Origin: Lepisosteus oculatus
Lineage: Eukaryota; Chordata; Actinopteri; Semionotiformes; Lepisosteidae
Assembly (NCBI RefSeq): GCF_040954835.1
Contig: NC_090696.1
Coordinates: forward strand, 76,755,722 to 76,819,721
DNA: 64,000 nucleotides
Reading direction: 5' to 3'
Shown here: piece by piece, positions 20,007-32,000 of the stretch
Numbering within the stretch: position 1 is the stretch's first letter
Layout: every line of letters starts with the position of its first letter
Translations under genes and position numbers: made by a program
Notes under the pieces: generated by a model
Seen by the model: the letters and a program-made list of their open reading frames with translations, nothing else
Told to the model about the DNA's origin: nothing
Database searches by the model: none

Positions 20007-23000
20007 CTGGATAAGACAAAAAGTAAGACATCTACAGTATGAACCCATAATGGTTTTGGGGAGTGAAGAGACAGCATGCATGGATAGACACAGAGAGAAT
20101 TTGTTCAGTTTCTACAACCTGCCATGCAGAAACGAGCTGATGTACTGTAACAAATATATATATGATTAAATATTGTAAAAACATCAAATGTTTGCTTTAA
20201 CTTCTCATGATACTTGAAATAAAAAGGGGAATTATTGATTGTTTTCTTACATGTGGAAAAAGGCAGTCTGATGCTTTCAGAAGATTAAAAAGAATAAACA
20301 CCTAGAATTTTAGTAGACCTCGACTACGTACTCTCTGGCTATTTTTTCTTTTACGTCAATGTTTAAGCTAAAGTTGAATTTCATATTGCTGAAACTAGAA
20401 CTGTATCTGTCTTAATAATATAATAAATCAAGTGAGATCTTTTGAAGTGAAGCAGTTTACCTAAGGGAGGAATCTATTAGCCTAATCCCAGTTCTGTTGT
20501 TTCTGAATTAGATTGTTTAGGTCCACCATTTATAGTTTCTAAGGCTTTACAATATCCAGCATTTTTTTATTTATGCTCTGGTTGTTAACCACAGCAATAC
20601 TTCCAGCAGCGGAATAATGAAAAACACAAAAGTAGTTACAGATTTCCACATGTATTTCAAGGAGATTTTAGCTAATACAACTGATAAGCTCTGGCAGCGT
20701 TCATGACTCAGCACCTCCTGTCCTACATGGCTATGCACGGTCATATCCCGTCTGGAATACAGGAACAGGTGAAATAGAACTAACAGCTGCATGAACCACT
20801 GAAAAATGGGCAAATCCATGAATTATAGATCTTCCTAAAGTACTTGTTGTATGTATTCATGAGCATTTTCAGGAATACTTTTTGGAGGGGAGTGTAATTG
20901 CTATTTAGCTGCATCTGCAGAATGCCTTGTCAGCTCTTAAGTGGTGTCCTTCATCATTTTCACCTGACTTCTCTCTACGTGTTGTGCTCAGACTCTTCTA
21001 AGAGTTCCTATCTTAGCTTTCTGCTGAAATCGTTATGAACTCCTACAAATAATCTTGTGCCTGTAATGTCGTTTAAGTGGTTGAAAGGGTTGAAGCACAT
21101 TGCTTTATCACGTCGTGTAGTGTTTATGGAGAACTTATGACAGTACTCTGTGTTACCAGATTTTGGGCTGTTCTACAGTAAGTGCCAAATGATGCATTAA
21201 GTTGTGGCTGAACCATCTGTTTTCAGAACTTGTTATTATAACTGTTTACAAAAACCAAAGTTCAGCAAGTTTAGCAATGCTCCCTTACACAAGTGAAAAT
21301 CTCATTTTAATGCCTCTGTTTCTTGTAACTTTAGAGCACTGTCTGAATAGAACGTGTTATAAAACACAGCATTCTAGAGCCCTGCCAGCTGGGAGAGGCT
21401 GGTACTGTGGCACAGTGCAACAGCAGGCCGCTGGACACATGCTGAGACAGTGCTAGCAGGTGACACAATGAGGTCATGTTTCCTTGACTTCAGTCTCGCT
21501 GCGATTGAATTCAACTCCCACCACAAAGTAAACTCCTCACCTGCAGTTGCACATCTTGTTTGTTTGCCTTCGGTTAGGTCCTTACCGCCCCTTTAAAGCG
21601 TAGTCCCACTACTGTGTGTCTCTTACCAAGTTTGTCCTTGTCATCGCCGCCCTCACTCTCGGTCCAGGACTGGCCAGCGTTGAGCAGGCGGCTCTGGGAT
21701 TCTCTCAAAGTCTTGGCAGGGAACTGGTGAGTTTCCCCGGCACTGCAAACCACACAGCAACATATACTGTACATATACCTTATACAGCATCCAGCTTTTG
21801 TTTCTTAAATTGCATAACTTAGGAGGACAAAAAACTCTCTCAGGAGTCTCTCCTGTAAGATTAATTTTACCTTTGAAAAAAGCTTAATGAAATATTGCAC
21901 CCCTCAAAAGATAGAATTATAACTGCATAAAAGAAATATACAGTAATAAAGTCTTCACTGACAAACCTACACCAATAAATTAACTCTGAATCACCTCCTA
22001 ATTATTAATCAAAACTTACCATTTGGCAAAAATAACCACTTCCTAACAGAACCTGTTAACAAACCCCTTTCCTAACTACCTTGTGCCATGAATAATTATT
22101 GCAATTTAAACAGTAAATCAGTTTTATGTTTCATCCTTATGATAAATGTCAGTTGTTGATGGCAGTTGCTATGATTAACATTGCACCTTGAACCATGAAG
22201 CAGTCAGGGCTCGAACACAAAGACTCACTGCAACTCGCACCACGAGTCAGTCAGGGCTCGAACACAAAGATTCACTGCAACTCTAACCACGAATCAGTCA
22301 GGGCTCGAACACAAAGATTCACTGCAACTCTAACCACGAATCAGTCAGGGCTCGAACACAAAGATTCAGTGCAACTCGAACCACGAATCAGTCAGGGCTC
22401 GAACACAAAGATTCACTGCAACTCTAACCACGAATCAGTCAGGGCTCGAACACAAAGACTCACTGCAACTCGCACCACGAGTCAGTCAGGGCTCGAACAC
22501 AAAGATTCACTGCAACTCTAACCACGAATCAGTCAGGGCTCGAACACAAAGATTCAGTGCAACTCGAACCACGAATCAGTCAGGGCTCGAACACAAAGAT
22601 TCACTGCAACTCTAACCACGAATCAGTCAGGGCTCGAACACAAAACCTAACTGCACCTCGAACCACGAATCAGTCAGGGCTCAAACACAAAGAATCAGTG
22701 CAGCTCGAACCACGAATCAGTCAGGGCTCAAACACAAAGAATCAGTGCAGCTCGAACCACGGATCAGTCAGGGCTCAAACAACAAAGACTCACTGCAATT
22801 CGAACCACAAATCAGTCAGGGCTCGAACACAAAGACTCACTCGCACTTCTTCACTAAAGGATTGTGTCCGGCGGGTGTTGCTGGCTGCTCTGGATCCTGG
22901 TTGACAAGGCAGGTCGGGAAGGAGCAACCATCACCCAGGCTGTGTGCGAATTTACAAAGAGGAAAACTAGAGTCATTCATTCATCCCTCCACTGACGGCG

Positions 23001-26000
23001 GCTTTGAGGAAAATCCAATTTACTCAACGCTGACGTCAGAGAAGTGACAGTGCTCTCTGACTGACCTGCAATTCTGCCCTAATGCAGATACAATCTGAAT
23101 ACATAATAGGTAAATATACATTGTATATTCATGTATACATGTATGTACATACAGTATCAAAGATCATTTATGAGATCTTTTAATTATTAACAACTTTTAA
23201 TGTTACATTTTGAATCTAATAGCATAGTTGATAATACTAGTATCATTAGGAATTAATATCACGTGCCTGAGTGTTGCAACAGCCTTATAGATGACATCTG
23301 AAATATATTAACATTTTATAGTATCATACTTGTTAACAAAGAGGTAGTGTAACCATGGTGATTTTTTGGTTATCGGTTATTTAATCATTTAACGCATTTC
23401 TTAATAGCATATTATTACTTCACTTTTAAGTACAAAGTACACTGAACTTTTAAATCAGTGTTTCCACATCTGAATAGGGAAAACTACCTCCATTATACTT
23501 TAGCAAGTGGACCTAATTCTTAATTCATTACATTCACAGCGGCGACCACAATAACCGTGTTACATCAATGCCCTTCTGCTACTGCCCTCCTCCCCTAAAT
23601 GTGAGGTTGACTTTACGAGCTGGCTGGACTGAAGGCTTTAAAACGAATGCATAAGGAATAACAATACCCAATAAGAAAATGTGCCAAAGAGAAGTTCTGG
23701 CTTAACCCTCTTGGCGCTCGGCCAGCCCCCCGGCTGGGACCTCGTGCAGAGGGAGGAGTGAGCCAAGAGTTGGCTGCACAGGGGGAGGGGGGCAGGGGGG
23801 AGGAGAGGCGCACTACGGTACTCGCAGGTTCTCCGGAAGTGACACGGAAAATTAAGAGACAGAGGAGAAGAAGGTGATGAAGACCTTGGTTGCCTTCATC
23901 CCTCCCAAAATTGTATTAAAAAGTCCATTAATGGTCTGGGTCAATCTGAGCATCACCTCTGTGGTGCAGACCTTCAATTAAGCACAGTTTTCATATTAAT
24001 TAATCAGGTAATGCCAGAAGCATCTGACGTGCTCAGTAGGAGGAGGTCAATGTGATTGCACAGCAAGATCACAGTGTCCAGACTTAACTTTAAAAAGCCC
24101 TCCTTCATGTTCATCATATTCAGCTGTTTCCCAGATCGAGGGGGTCTTTATTATCTACTCTGGCTTGACACGATCCGTGCTGCTTGTAGGAAGCTAGACA
24201 CAGCCTTCAGTGCTTCCTGAATTGCATGAACTGGAACGTGTTACGTCCTCCACCTTCACCTTTGAGTTTTGTTTGTGAAAACCGAGACACGTGAATTGCA
24301 AACCTCGAAAAGACGGGCAGGAACCAGTATTGCTTTTCATCCCCAAACACCTGGCGAAAGTTCTTGCTGAGCCCCAGGCTGAATCCATTCTTGTCAGCCC
24401 CATGGCGGAAGGCCGGCGCTCTGAACGCTTCTTCACGTCCCAAAAAACACAGAAAGGAAATGGGTCACAAACATCACAACACGAGGAAAACAAAGCTGAT
24501 GTCATAGACAGCAGCGCTAAGAAAAAGTGAAAAAACCGAAGGGCCTCCTGACATCTAGTTAAATGCCCATCAACACTGTGACGAGCTTGTGAAACAACAT
24601 CTCTAAAACGGTTGGTATGTTTTCATTTTCACGGACAACTGAAAAAAATGTAATTGTAAATCACAGTTAATGAGAAACAACAAAAATGAGTGGATTGCTG
24701 TTTTTATAACATTATTGGCAACGTTAGAGGACAAAGAAATGCAGTAACATGGCACCATACTGTATATGCAAATGAACAACAGGACAGATGATACTTTGAG
24801 AAAACCAACTGATGCCCACTGTTAATGCTGTGTACTAAAGTTTCCCACATGAGTGAATTAGGAGCTAATATTTTTGTAGACCTTTGCGTCTATTTTACAA
24901 ATGCACACCAGCTGTCTTGTTTCTGTCACACAGAGAACAGACAGGTTTCACAATTATCATTTTGAAAAACCATCTGGTGCAAACAGGCGCCAGGCGAATA
25001 ACAAGCCTGAATGAATGCAGGCACACTCTGACAGCTTCATTGACAAGTCATTCTGAATAAGTAATCCAAGGATTTAAAAAAACTAGGAGAATATATTTAT
25101 GTCTATATGGGAATATGCTTATTACATTTCACGAAGAGCTTGTTAATAGAAGTTAAAAAGCAGTACATGTCGTAAGGGTTAGATTGTTTTTTATTTTTTC
25201 TACAGATTGTGGGAGCGCTAGAAGAAAGCACTCCTGGTTTTAATTCGTAAAACCGTTTCTCCCAGCTACAGGTGTAGCGCTCCAGACAGATCGCTCCCCA
25301 GGGCGACTGAGTTAAGTGGACCCCCCTGGTGGTGAACCACGTATGCCTGAAAAGGGGGAGGAGCTGCCGTGAAAATGGAGATGACATCCCTCCCCAGGTC
25401 CAGGTGACCCTGTGGATCGTCAGTGGCAGCACAGCCTGAATGTACCGGTCCACAGCCTGTGGTGAGTGCAAGTCCGGGTCAACGGTGAAAGATATCTGCT
25501 TCTGCACTTTCTCTTCACTGGGGTTCCCCATGGCTCTCTCCTGGGTCCCTGCACTGTTCTCTCTCTTCACCTTACTCCCTGGGTCCTCTCTTCTCTTCCC
25601 GAAGCTTGTTTAAGCCTTGGCGCTGATGCTGCCCGAATCTTCCTCTCCAAACCCCCTCTTTGATGCCCGTATCCCCTGTCTCTACCAGCAACCTCTGGGT
25701 GCACTTTCATCATCGCAAACCCGGCCTCTTGAGCTCTGACCTCCTTAGTTTCGCCACCCTGAAGAAGATTGGTAATACGGTAATGGATGATGGTAAGATT
25801 TTACCATCTTTCGGTGAGATCCACACCACTCTTCAAAAGTTCTTATCTCAAAGCACTTTGCAATATATGAAAATCACATCAAAGTCCCTACCATCTTTGA
25901 TGTAAAGTATGTAAAAACTAAACATTTTCCAATGTGAATATGTTTTGATATTTTAGATTGTTGGCAATCCCACACAGAACAGTGGCTATGAAAAATACCC

Positions 26001-29000
26001 AGACCTAAAACATGATTTTTCTAGCTTGTTGGACAGATGTGATATAACTGAAAAAGTGTTTTAAAGATTGTTGTGGTTTTGTATCCGTGGCCTGTTTACA
26101 GAATGAAACAGAGTACACAAAAACAAAAATTTAAACCACATCATTTCCGCAGCAGGGTACAAATATGTTATTTGTTGCTGTTTAAAACAACTAGGAGAAT
26201 ATATTTATGTCTATATGAGAATATGCTTATTACATTTCACGAAGAGCAGGGTACAAATATGTTATTTGTTGCTGTTTAAATTTGCCCTTGTAATGCTTTT
26301 CTTGTGAATTTTTAAAAAATCATTGAAATGGAAAAGTCAAAGGACCACTGTGTTCAGCTAATCAGATCTCTCAGTATAATGGGGCTTACAGTTTTACCAA
26401 CAACATTCTTAACCCCAAATAACTTACAGCAGAACTGAAGAAGTGACATTTCTGATATGTGTTCTCAGCAACTAGTGTTTCTTTAACTCAAGAGCTGCTT
26501 TTTCTCCTGCCTCACACTGTGCAGCTAGGAACCTTTTCATTTTTAAAATTAATTTGTGCCTCTCTTCTTTATTTTTAGATCAAGATAAATCTTTATATTC
26601 TTTTGAAGTTCTCTTGAAAATGTTGTAAGGATAGACAGTCTGGGACATCAAAAATCTGTATAAAAAAACATTCCTTCAATTCTTCACTTTAAATATCCCA
26701 AAGTCTCTGGCTTGTATTTCTTTACTGGTTCTGAAGAAGTCCACTGGGCTGGTCTTGTTAAGCCTTTGAGAATATAAAACAACTGAATCTGGTTGGCTCA
26801 TAATCTTGTCTGTTCAAGGAAACATGCTGTCACATTGAACAGTATTTGACTCACTCACATCAAGCATGTGAGAGCAAAGTTACCCTCATTAAGTAAATCT
26901 GATTAATCTTTAGTAAACTTTAGACCAGGATGTAAATAATATGAAAGAAAAAATTGAGAGAATACAGAAGTCTGCTCAGTTTTAGGATTATTGTGAATTG
27001 CAGGCTTAAACTAATTTCTTCTAAAATCAAGATTCTAAAATCTTGAGAGCACTCAGGATTGAGAAAGACAGGGGAAGAAGATACATAAACAACTAGATAC
27101 ACTTTTCTAAAATGTTCTCGGATTTAATCTTCTTTGCTGTTTCCCCATCTGATATGTTGGGTGGCAGGCAGCATTAGGAGAACAATGTGAACTGCTTAGC
27201 TACTAAATCCCTTCAAGTGTGAATGCTCTGAATTCAGTGAAATTGATGCTCACGTCTGTGAAGAAAGGTGTGTAATCTTTGTGAAAAGCTTGCACTTGTC
27301 TGCAATGCTGTCTTTAACTGTGGCCCCTGCAGGATTCAAAGCTGTACTTAGCATCCATTGTGCCAAATTCTAACAGAAAAAAATATCAATTGCATGAATA
27401 TTTTTGAACCGTGGCGAGAGCTTGTTATTTGAGTGTAAAATCCAGCTAATTAAAATATGATTGTACACGCAGACAATCCAAGGAGCTGATAATGGCATTT
27501 GTTTAATACATACTGTAGTAAACAGGCCGGAAAGATCACTAGCCCATGTGGAGATTATACTGTACATCCTCTGCTGATGTACGGGGCAATGAACGCCTCT
27601 CTTCTAAGCTGCAGCATTCAAATACTCATTAACAAGCCATTTTTAAGCCTGTTTATACCGCTGTGCCCCTTGCTTGACATTCTAACACCCCACCTAGATA
27701 ATCCGCTCCCTGGAAAACAAGCTAAAGCAAAGCCTGCGTCCTGACGAGTAAGCATGCCCCGATCGAGGGTGCACAGCTGCACACAAGGCAGCGTGCTCCC
27801 AGCAACGTGTATGGATAACGGCTACTTCCTGTTCCACACACTCCACCCCCCACACAGGCTGTGCTTTCCAGGCCTGTGCTTTATGTGCAGAGACACAACC
27901 ATGGTTGCTGTGAAGCCGACACACCCAGTTCTGGGAATCAGAGAGTAAAACTTACGTAAATTAAATACGCAATTTTTTAAATGTCACTTTCACTTACTAG
28001 CAGAAAAATAAATCCTGCACATGTTATCTTCAGCAGCTCTTATTGGATAAATATGAATATATACAGTATATATATAAAAAATGGTTGTGATAAATTATGA
28101 GATTATGACTATTAAATAGCCCTTTTTGTTTCACAATGCTAGAAATCAGATACCATCTATAATTCTAATTTTGTTTCATGCATCTTGAGAAACTTCAGAG
28201 TCAAGCAGAGATCAACAGACAACACGGTACTGAAAATGCCTAATATGACAAAGAAGGATTTGGAGAACAGGAAACCTGAAAGGATAATCATTACTCTCTG
28301 GTGAAGTGACATTAATGTTATGGTTCCTGACACTAATGAAATAGGTCAGGACAGCAACAGAGACCCTTTCAGCATTTGTCTTTTCTTTTACAGCAATTAA
28401 ACCAAGTAAAGACCTTTATTTAAAGGCCAAAGGAAAAGTAATAAATGCTTTTTTAATATTCTGAATATGCAATACCGTGCATCTTCTTGAGTACTGAGGA
28501 GGAAACAGCGATTTCCACCTGGTTTGGATTGCACAAAGCCGATGTGATAATGGGTCTATAAAAAGAAATCTGAAGAAACCTCAAGTGATAATTAATAAAC
28601 GTGATTCACCCAAGGTAACTAAATTTCATAGGAGCAATTTAGAAGATTTCACAATGAAGTACATTTTGATCAATTATTATCATCTCAATGTTCTAAGTAA
28701 TCACAGAGTCAAAATGAACAGGAGGGTCACCAGATGGGAGCCATTGTTTGCCCCTACCTGGGATTGAACCCAGGACCTTCTGTCAGGAGCCAGACGCCCT
28801 TGTCGTCTGAGCTACACGGCTCCATGTTTATTATGAGCATTAGAAAGCCTCCACCATTGTTTTCTGCAATTATTATTATTGTGATTAATAATATCACAGA
28901 TCAGTTTGAGTGAGAAGCCAGGATTGCCATTCAGAAAACTTAACACACTGATCTGAATTTTCAAAACCCTGATGATAACAACTCAGGATAAATGACACAT

Positions 29001-32000
29001 ATACATGATAAAATATATATGACTCAAGAAAAACTGAATATGAGCAGCCAGTATGAATTGCTGTGGCAGCTAATCCACCACATTGACTCATCAAATCTAA
29101 TGACATTTTGTCAGGTGCTCCTTGTCACTAACATTGTAGCCTTCTGTACGAATTCATGAAGCTGATAGGCTACTTTTTGTACATCAAAAAAACAGATCTC
29201 CAGCTTTAATGTGGATAAAACTTATGAAGATCACCTTTTACCCGTTTCCTCTAGAAGAAATAAAAACAGAGAGTAAAAAAAGTAAAACATAATATGAGAA
29301 CATAACAGCAGTGCTTATATGTAAGTGTGTAACACGATCATGCTTTAATTTAATTGTGATTAATGCACGGCCTGATCCCCACACTCATGCCTAAGACTGA
29401 GTTGTTTGGGAGCTCATGGATATGGATATATACGTGTGAACTGTGTTTACTCCCCTTTCAGAATTACTAGGACAGTAGAACCCTACCCCTCACCCTTCCA
29501 AATCTGCAATTTCAAAACCTCGTACCTTAACCTCTCAATGTTGTATTAATACATATTAATAAAGATACTCCAACCTAAAAGGACAATGCAGGATGACATG
29601 TTACTGCAGAAAACGCCTTACCTAGAGTCGATCTGTTCTTACTGACCAGCCAGCAGTGGTACCCGAACAGCGAGGAGAGGCTTACAGAGAACATGGTAGC
29701 AGCGAAGAACAGAAACATGATGTGGAATTTGGCCTGGGTGTCAGGAAGACCATTCTGGGAAGACACATGCAAACAACACGCAGATCAGGAACAGACAGAG
29801 ATTGCAAGAGTCAAGACAGAGGGGTTATTCATTCTGGCATGATCAATGATCGGCAATGATCAGAAGAATGAGGTAAGAACTAATATTGGATCGTTTTTCT
29901 GGATGCTTCATGCATGTGCATGGTATGAATGACCAGTACTTTTAAAAACCATGCTGTATTCTAAGACTACTGTGAATAATCACAGTTTGATTATCTGGAA
30001 TGTAAACACCAATACAAAGCGATTATAGAGCAGTGAAATATTTGTGTCTATGTTCTAGTTTATCTAAATCTATTTTCTACAGACAGATGCCAGGATATTT
30101 AGCAAGCCTAGAAAAGGCAGTGCCAATCAGTGTTCATCAAAAACAATGCCACTGATCTGCTAGGATTCCTACCACATATTGAATAAGATGTTTATGTATG
30201 TTACCACCAGCCTTCGCATGTTGAAAAATAAGAGATAAAAAATCATGTTTATAAGATCAGAATTTAAAAAGCCATTCATTTCACAACATTTCATGAAATT
30301 AACCATTTCTATACTAGAAAGCACTTTTTCTTTTTAATGTACAGACAAATCTGTTTGTAATGAATCCATGCTGCATACTGTATAAGCTTCCAACCCATTT
30401 TAAATTAACTGTCTTAATCAGTATTAACAGACATTAAGCTGTTCACATAACTTGAAATGACAAGAAGACTAAGGCAAACTTACAGTCCAGAATTTGATGA
30501 AGTACTGCAAGTCTGTAGCAGCAATGAACACGCAGTACAGAAGAGAGTACGCTAAAAAAAGCATGAAAAACTTGTAGTTGGAGAATCCCACACAATTGTT
30601 CACCCTGACAAAACACAGAACGGGATTAGACAAAATGCACTGTGCGGTACGTCTCATGTTTGACAAAGACACAATGACATCGAACTCTGTCCCACAACAG
30701 AACACACAATCCCTGCAACTGCGGGTGAAGCACACACACTTGTTTCTAATAACACAGGCTCATGGGAAACACTGACGCACAAGAACATGAAGTGTTTCAG
30801 GACATTTATTGAGCATGTGGCTAAACTCCCCCTGGCCAGAGGATGAGGGGCCGGGACCCCCTGCAGAGTGAGGAGTGACCAAGATTGACAGATACTTTAT
30901 TGATCCCATGAGGGAAATTGCCAAGGAGCCGCTGCAGAAGGGGAAGTGTGTGTCCAGTAAGGAAAAACACATTTTCTTATGCTATACAGTATATAGCTTT
31001 CGGGAAATGATGGAAAAGACATATTTTAACACAGCTGGGATGAAAGTGACTTGGTTGTCAAACTTGAGTTAAGTTTTCCTTTAAATGGCTGTTGCTAAGT
31101 ACAATGCATTACAATGCAGTCCAGTTGATGTCTGCTGAATTCACCTTGTTCTTTTGCCTTATCGGTAACAATTCACTTTAAAATAGATATCTGTACAAAT
31201 TCCCTCCCCTCTTCTACTGAGCCTGGCTGTGCTAGATGAATTGTGAGATAATACACCATGAGCATGGGGAGTTGCCTTTTGCTTTGTCTCAACACTCTCG
31301 AGAATATTCAATAAATTGCCCCAGAGGATGAGAAAAACATCTATCTGAAAGACAATCTATAAAGCATTTATACTCAAAGTCATCAGACGACGGTTTTCTT
31401 TAAAAAAAAAACAATATTTACTGCAACAGAAACACCAGTTTGCCAATCTTTCTTTCAGCCCTACTGCCATAAAGAAAAAAAAAACTTATTAAGCTGTACC
31501 ATAAAGAAAAAAACGTATTGAAAAAAAACTGTATTGAGCATCCCTGGTTGTGTATCCAGGGAGAAAGATACACTGAATTTACTTTTAGCAGACAGTCCCT
31601 ACGGAGGCAATGGACCTCTGTAGCCAGGGTACTACAGGGGTAGAGTATCTCCAGATTCAGCTCCTTGCAGATGTGTGTATTGACAATGGAGGGGGCACAG
31701 CAGTCGAATTAAGACATTGAATGATGCTTTTTATAGCAACAGTGACATGTGTCAGGAGATGAGCTGTGTGAATAAATCAGGTGTGACATATTTCTCTAGG
31801 CCAAGAACTTTCTCACACACTTGTTTCTGGTTCCAGATCATGACTGTCTTGTAATTTCACATCATTTTACTACATTATTTTACTGTTTCAGTTACCAGTT
31901 CATCAATTCATCAGTTGTCATTACCATAAACCACCACTGATTTTAAACAGACATTAAGAAACTAGACAATTACCGGACATAAGCTTTGATATTGTCAGAA

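Larger units (their letters stand above)
24431..29621 (-). other. ZDHHC2 intron 8
   Basis: 5.2 kb. Holds a LINE reverse-transcriptase fragment (25460-25760), a templated-insertion scar (26151-26280) and a tRNA-like sequence (28750-28824). The remainder is AT-rich with nothing recognised. Confidence 0.8.

Noticed and set aside
22195..23047. Three plus-strand open frames of 100-115 codons with repeating [12 protein letters not shown] units
   Set aside because: They are translations of the 47-bp minisatellite; the unit length is not a multiple of three, so the frames simply cycle.
25103..25570. 155-codon minus-strand open frame, the longest in the window
   Set aside because: It overlaps antisense the LINE reverse-transcriptase fragment, has no recognisable domain, and lies in a ZDHHC2 intron.
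28750..28824. Functional tRNA gene
   Set aside because: Acceptor strands do not pair and the anticodon arm is not canonical; kept only as a tRNA-like repeat.
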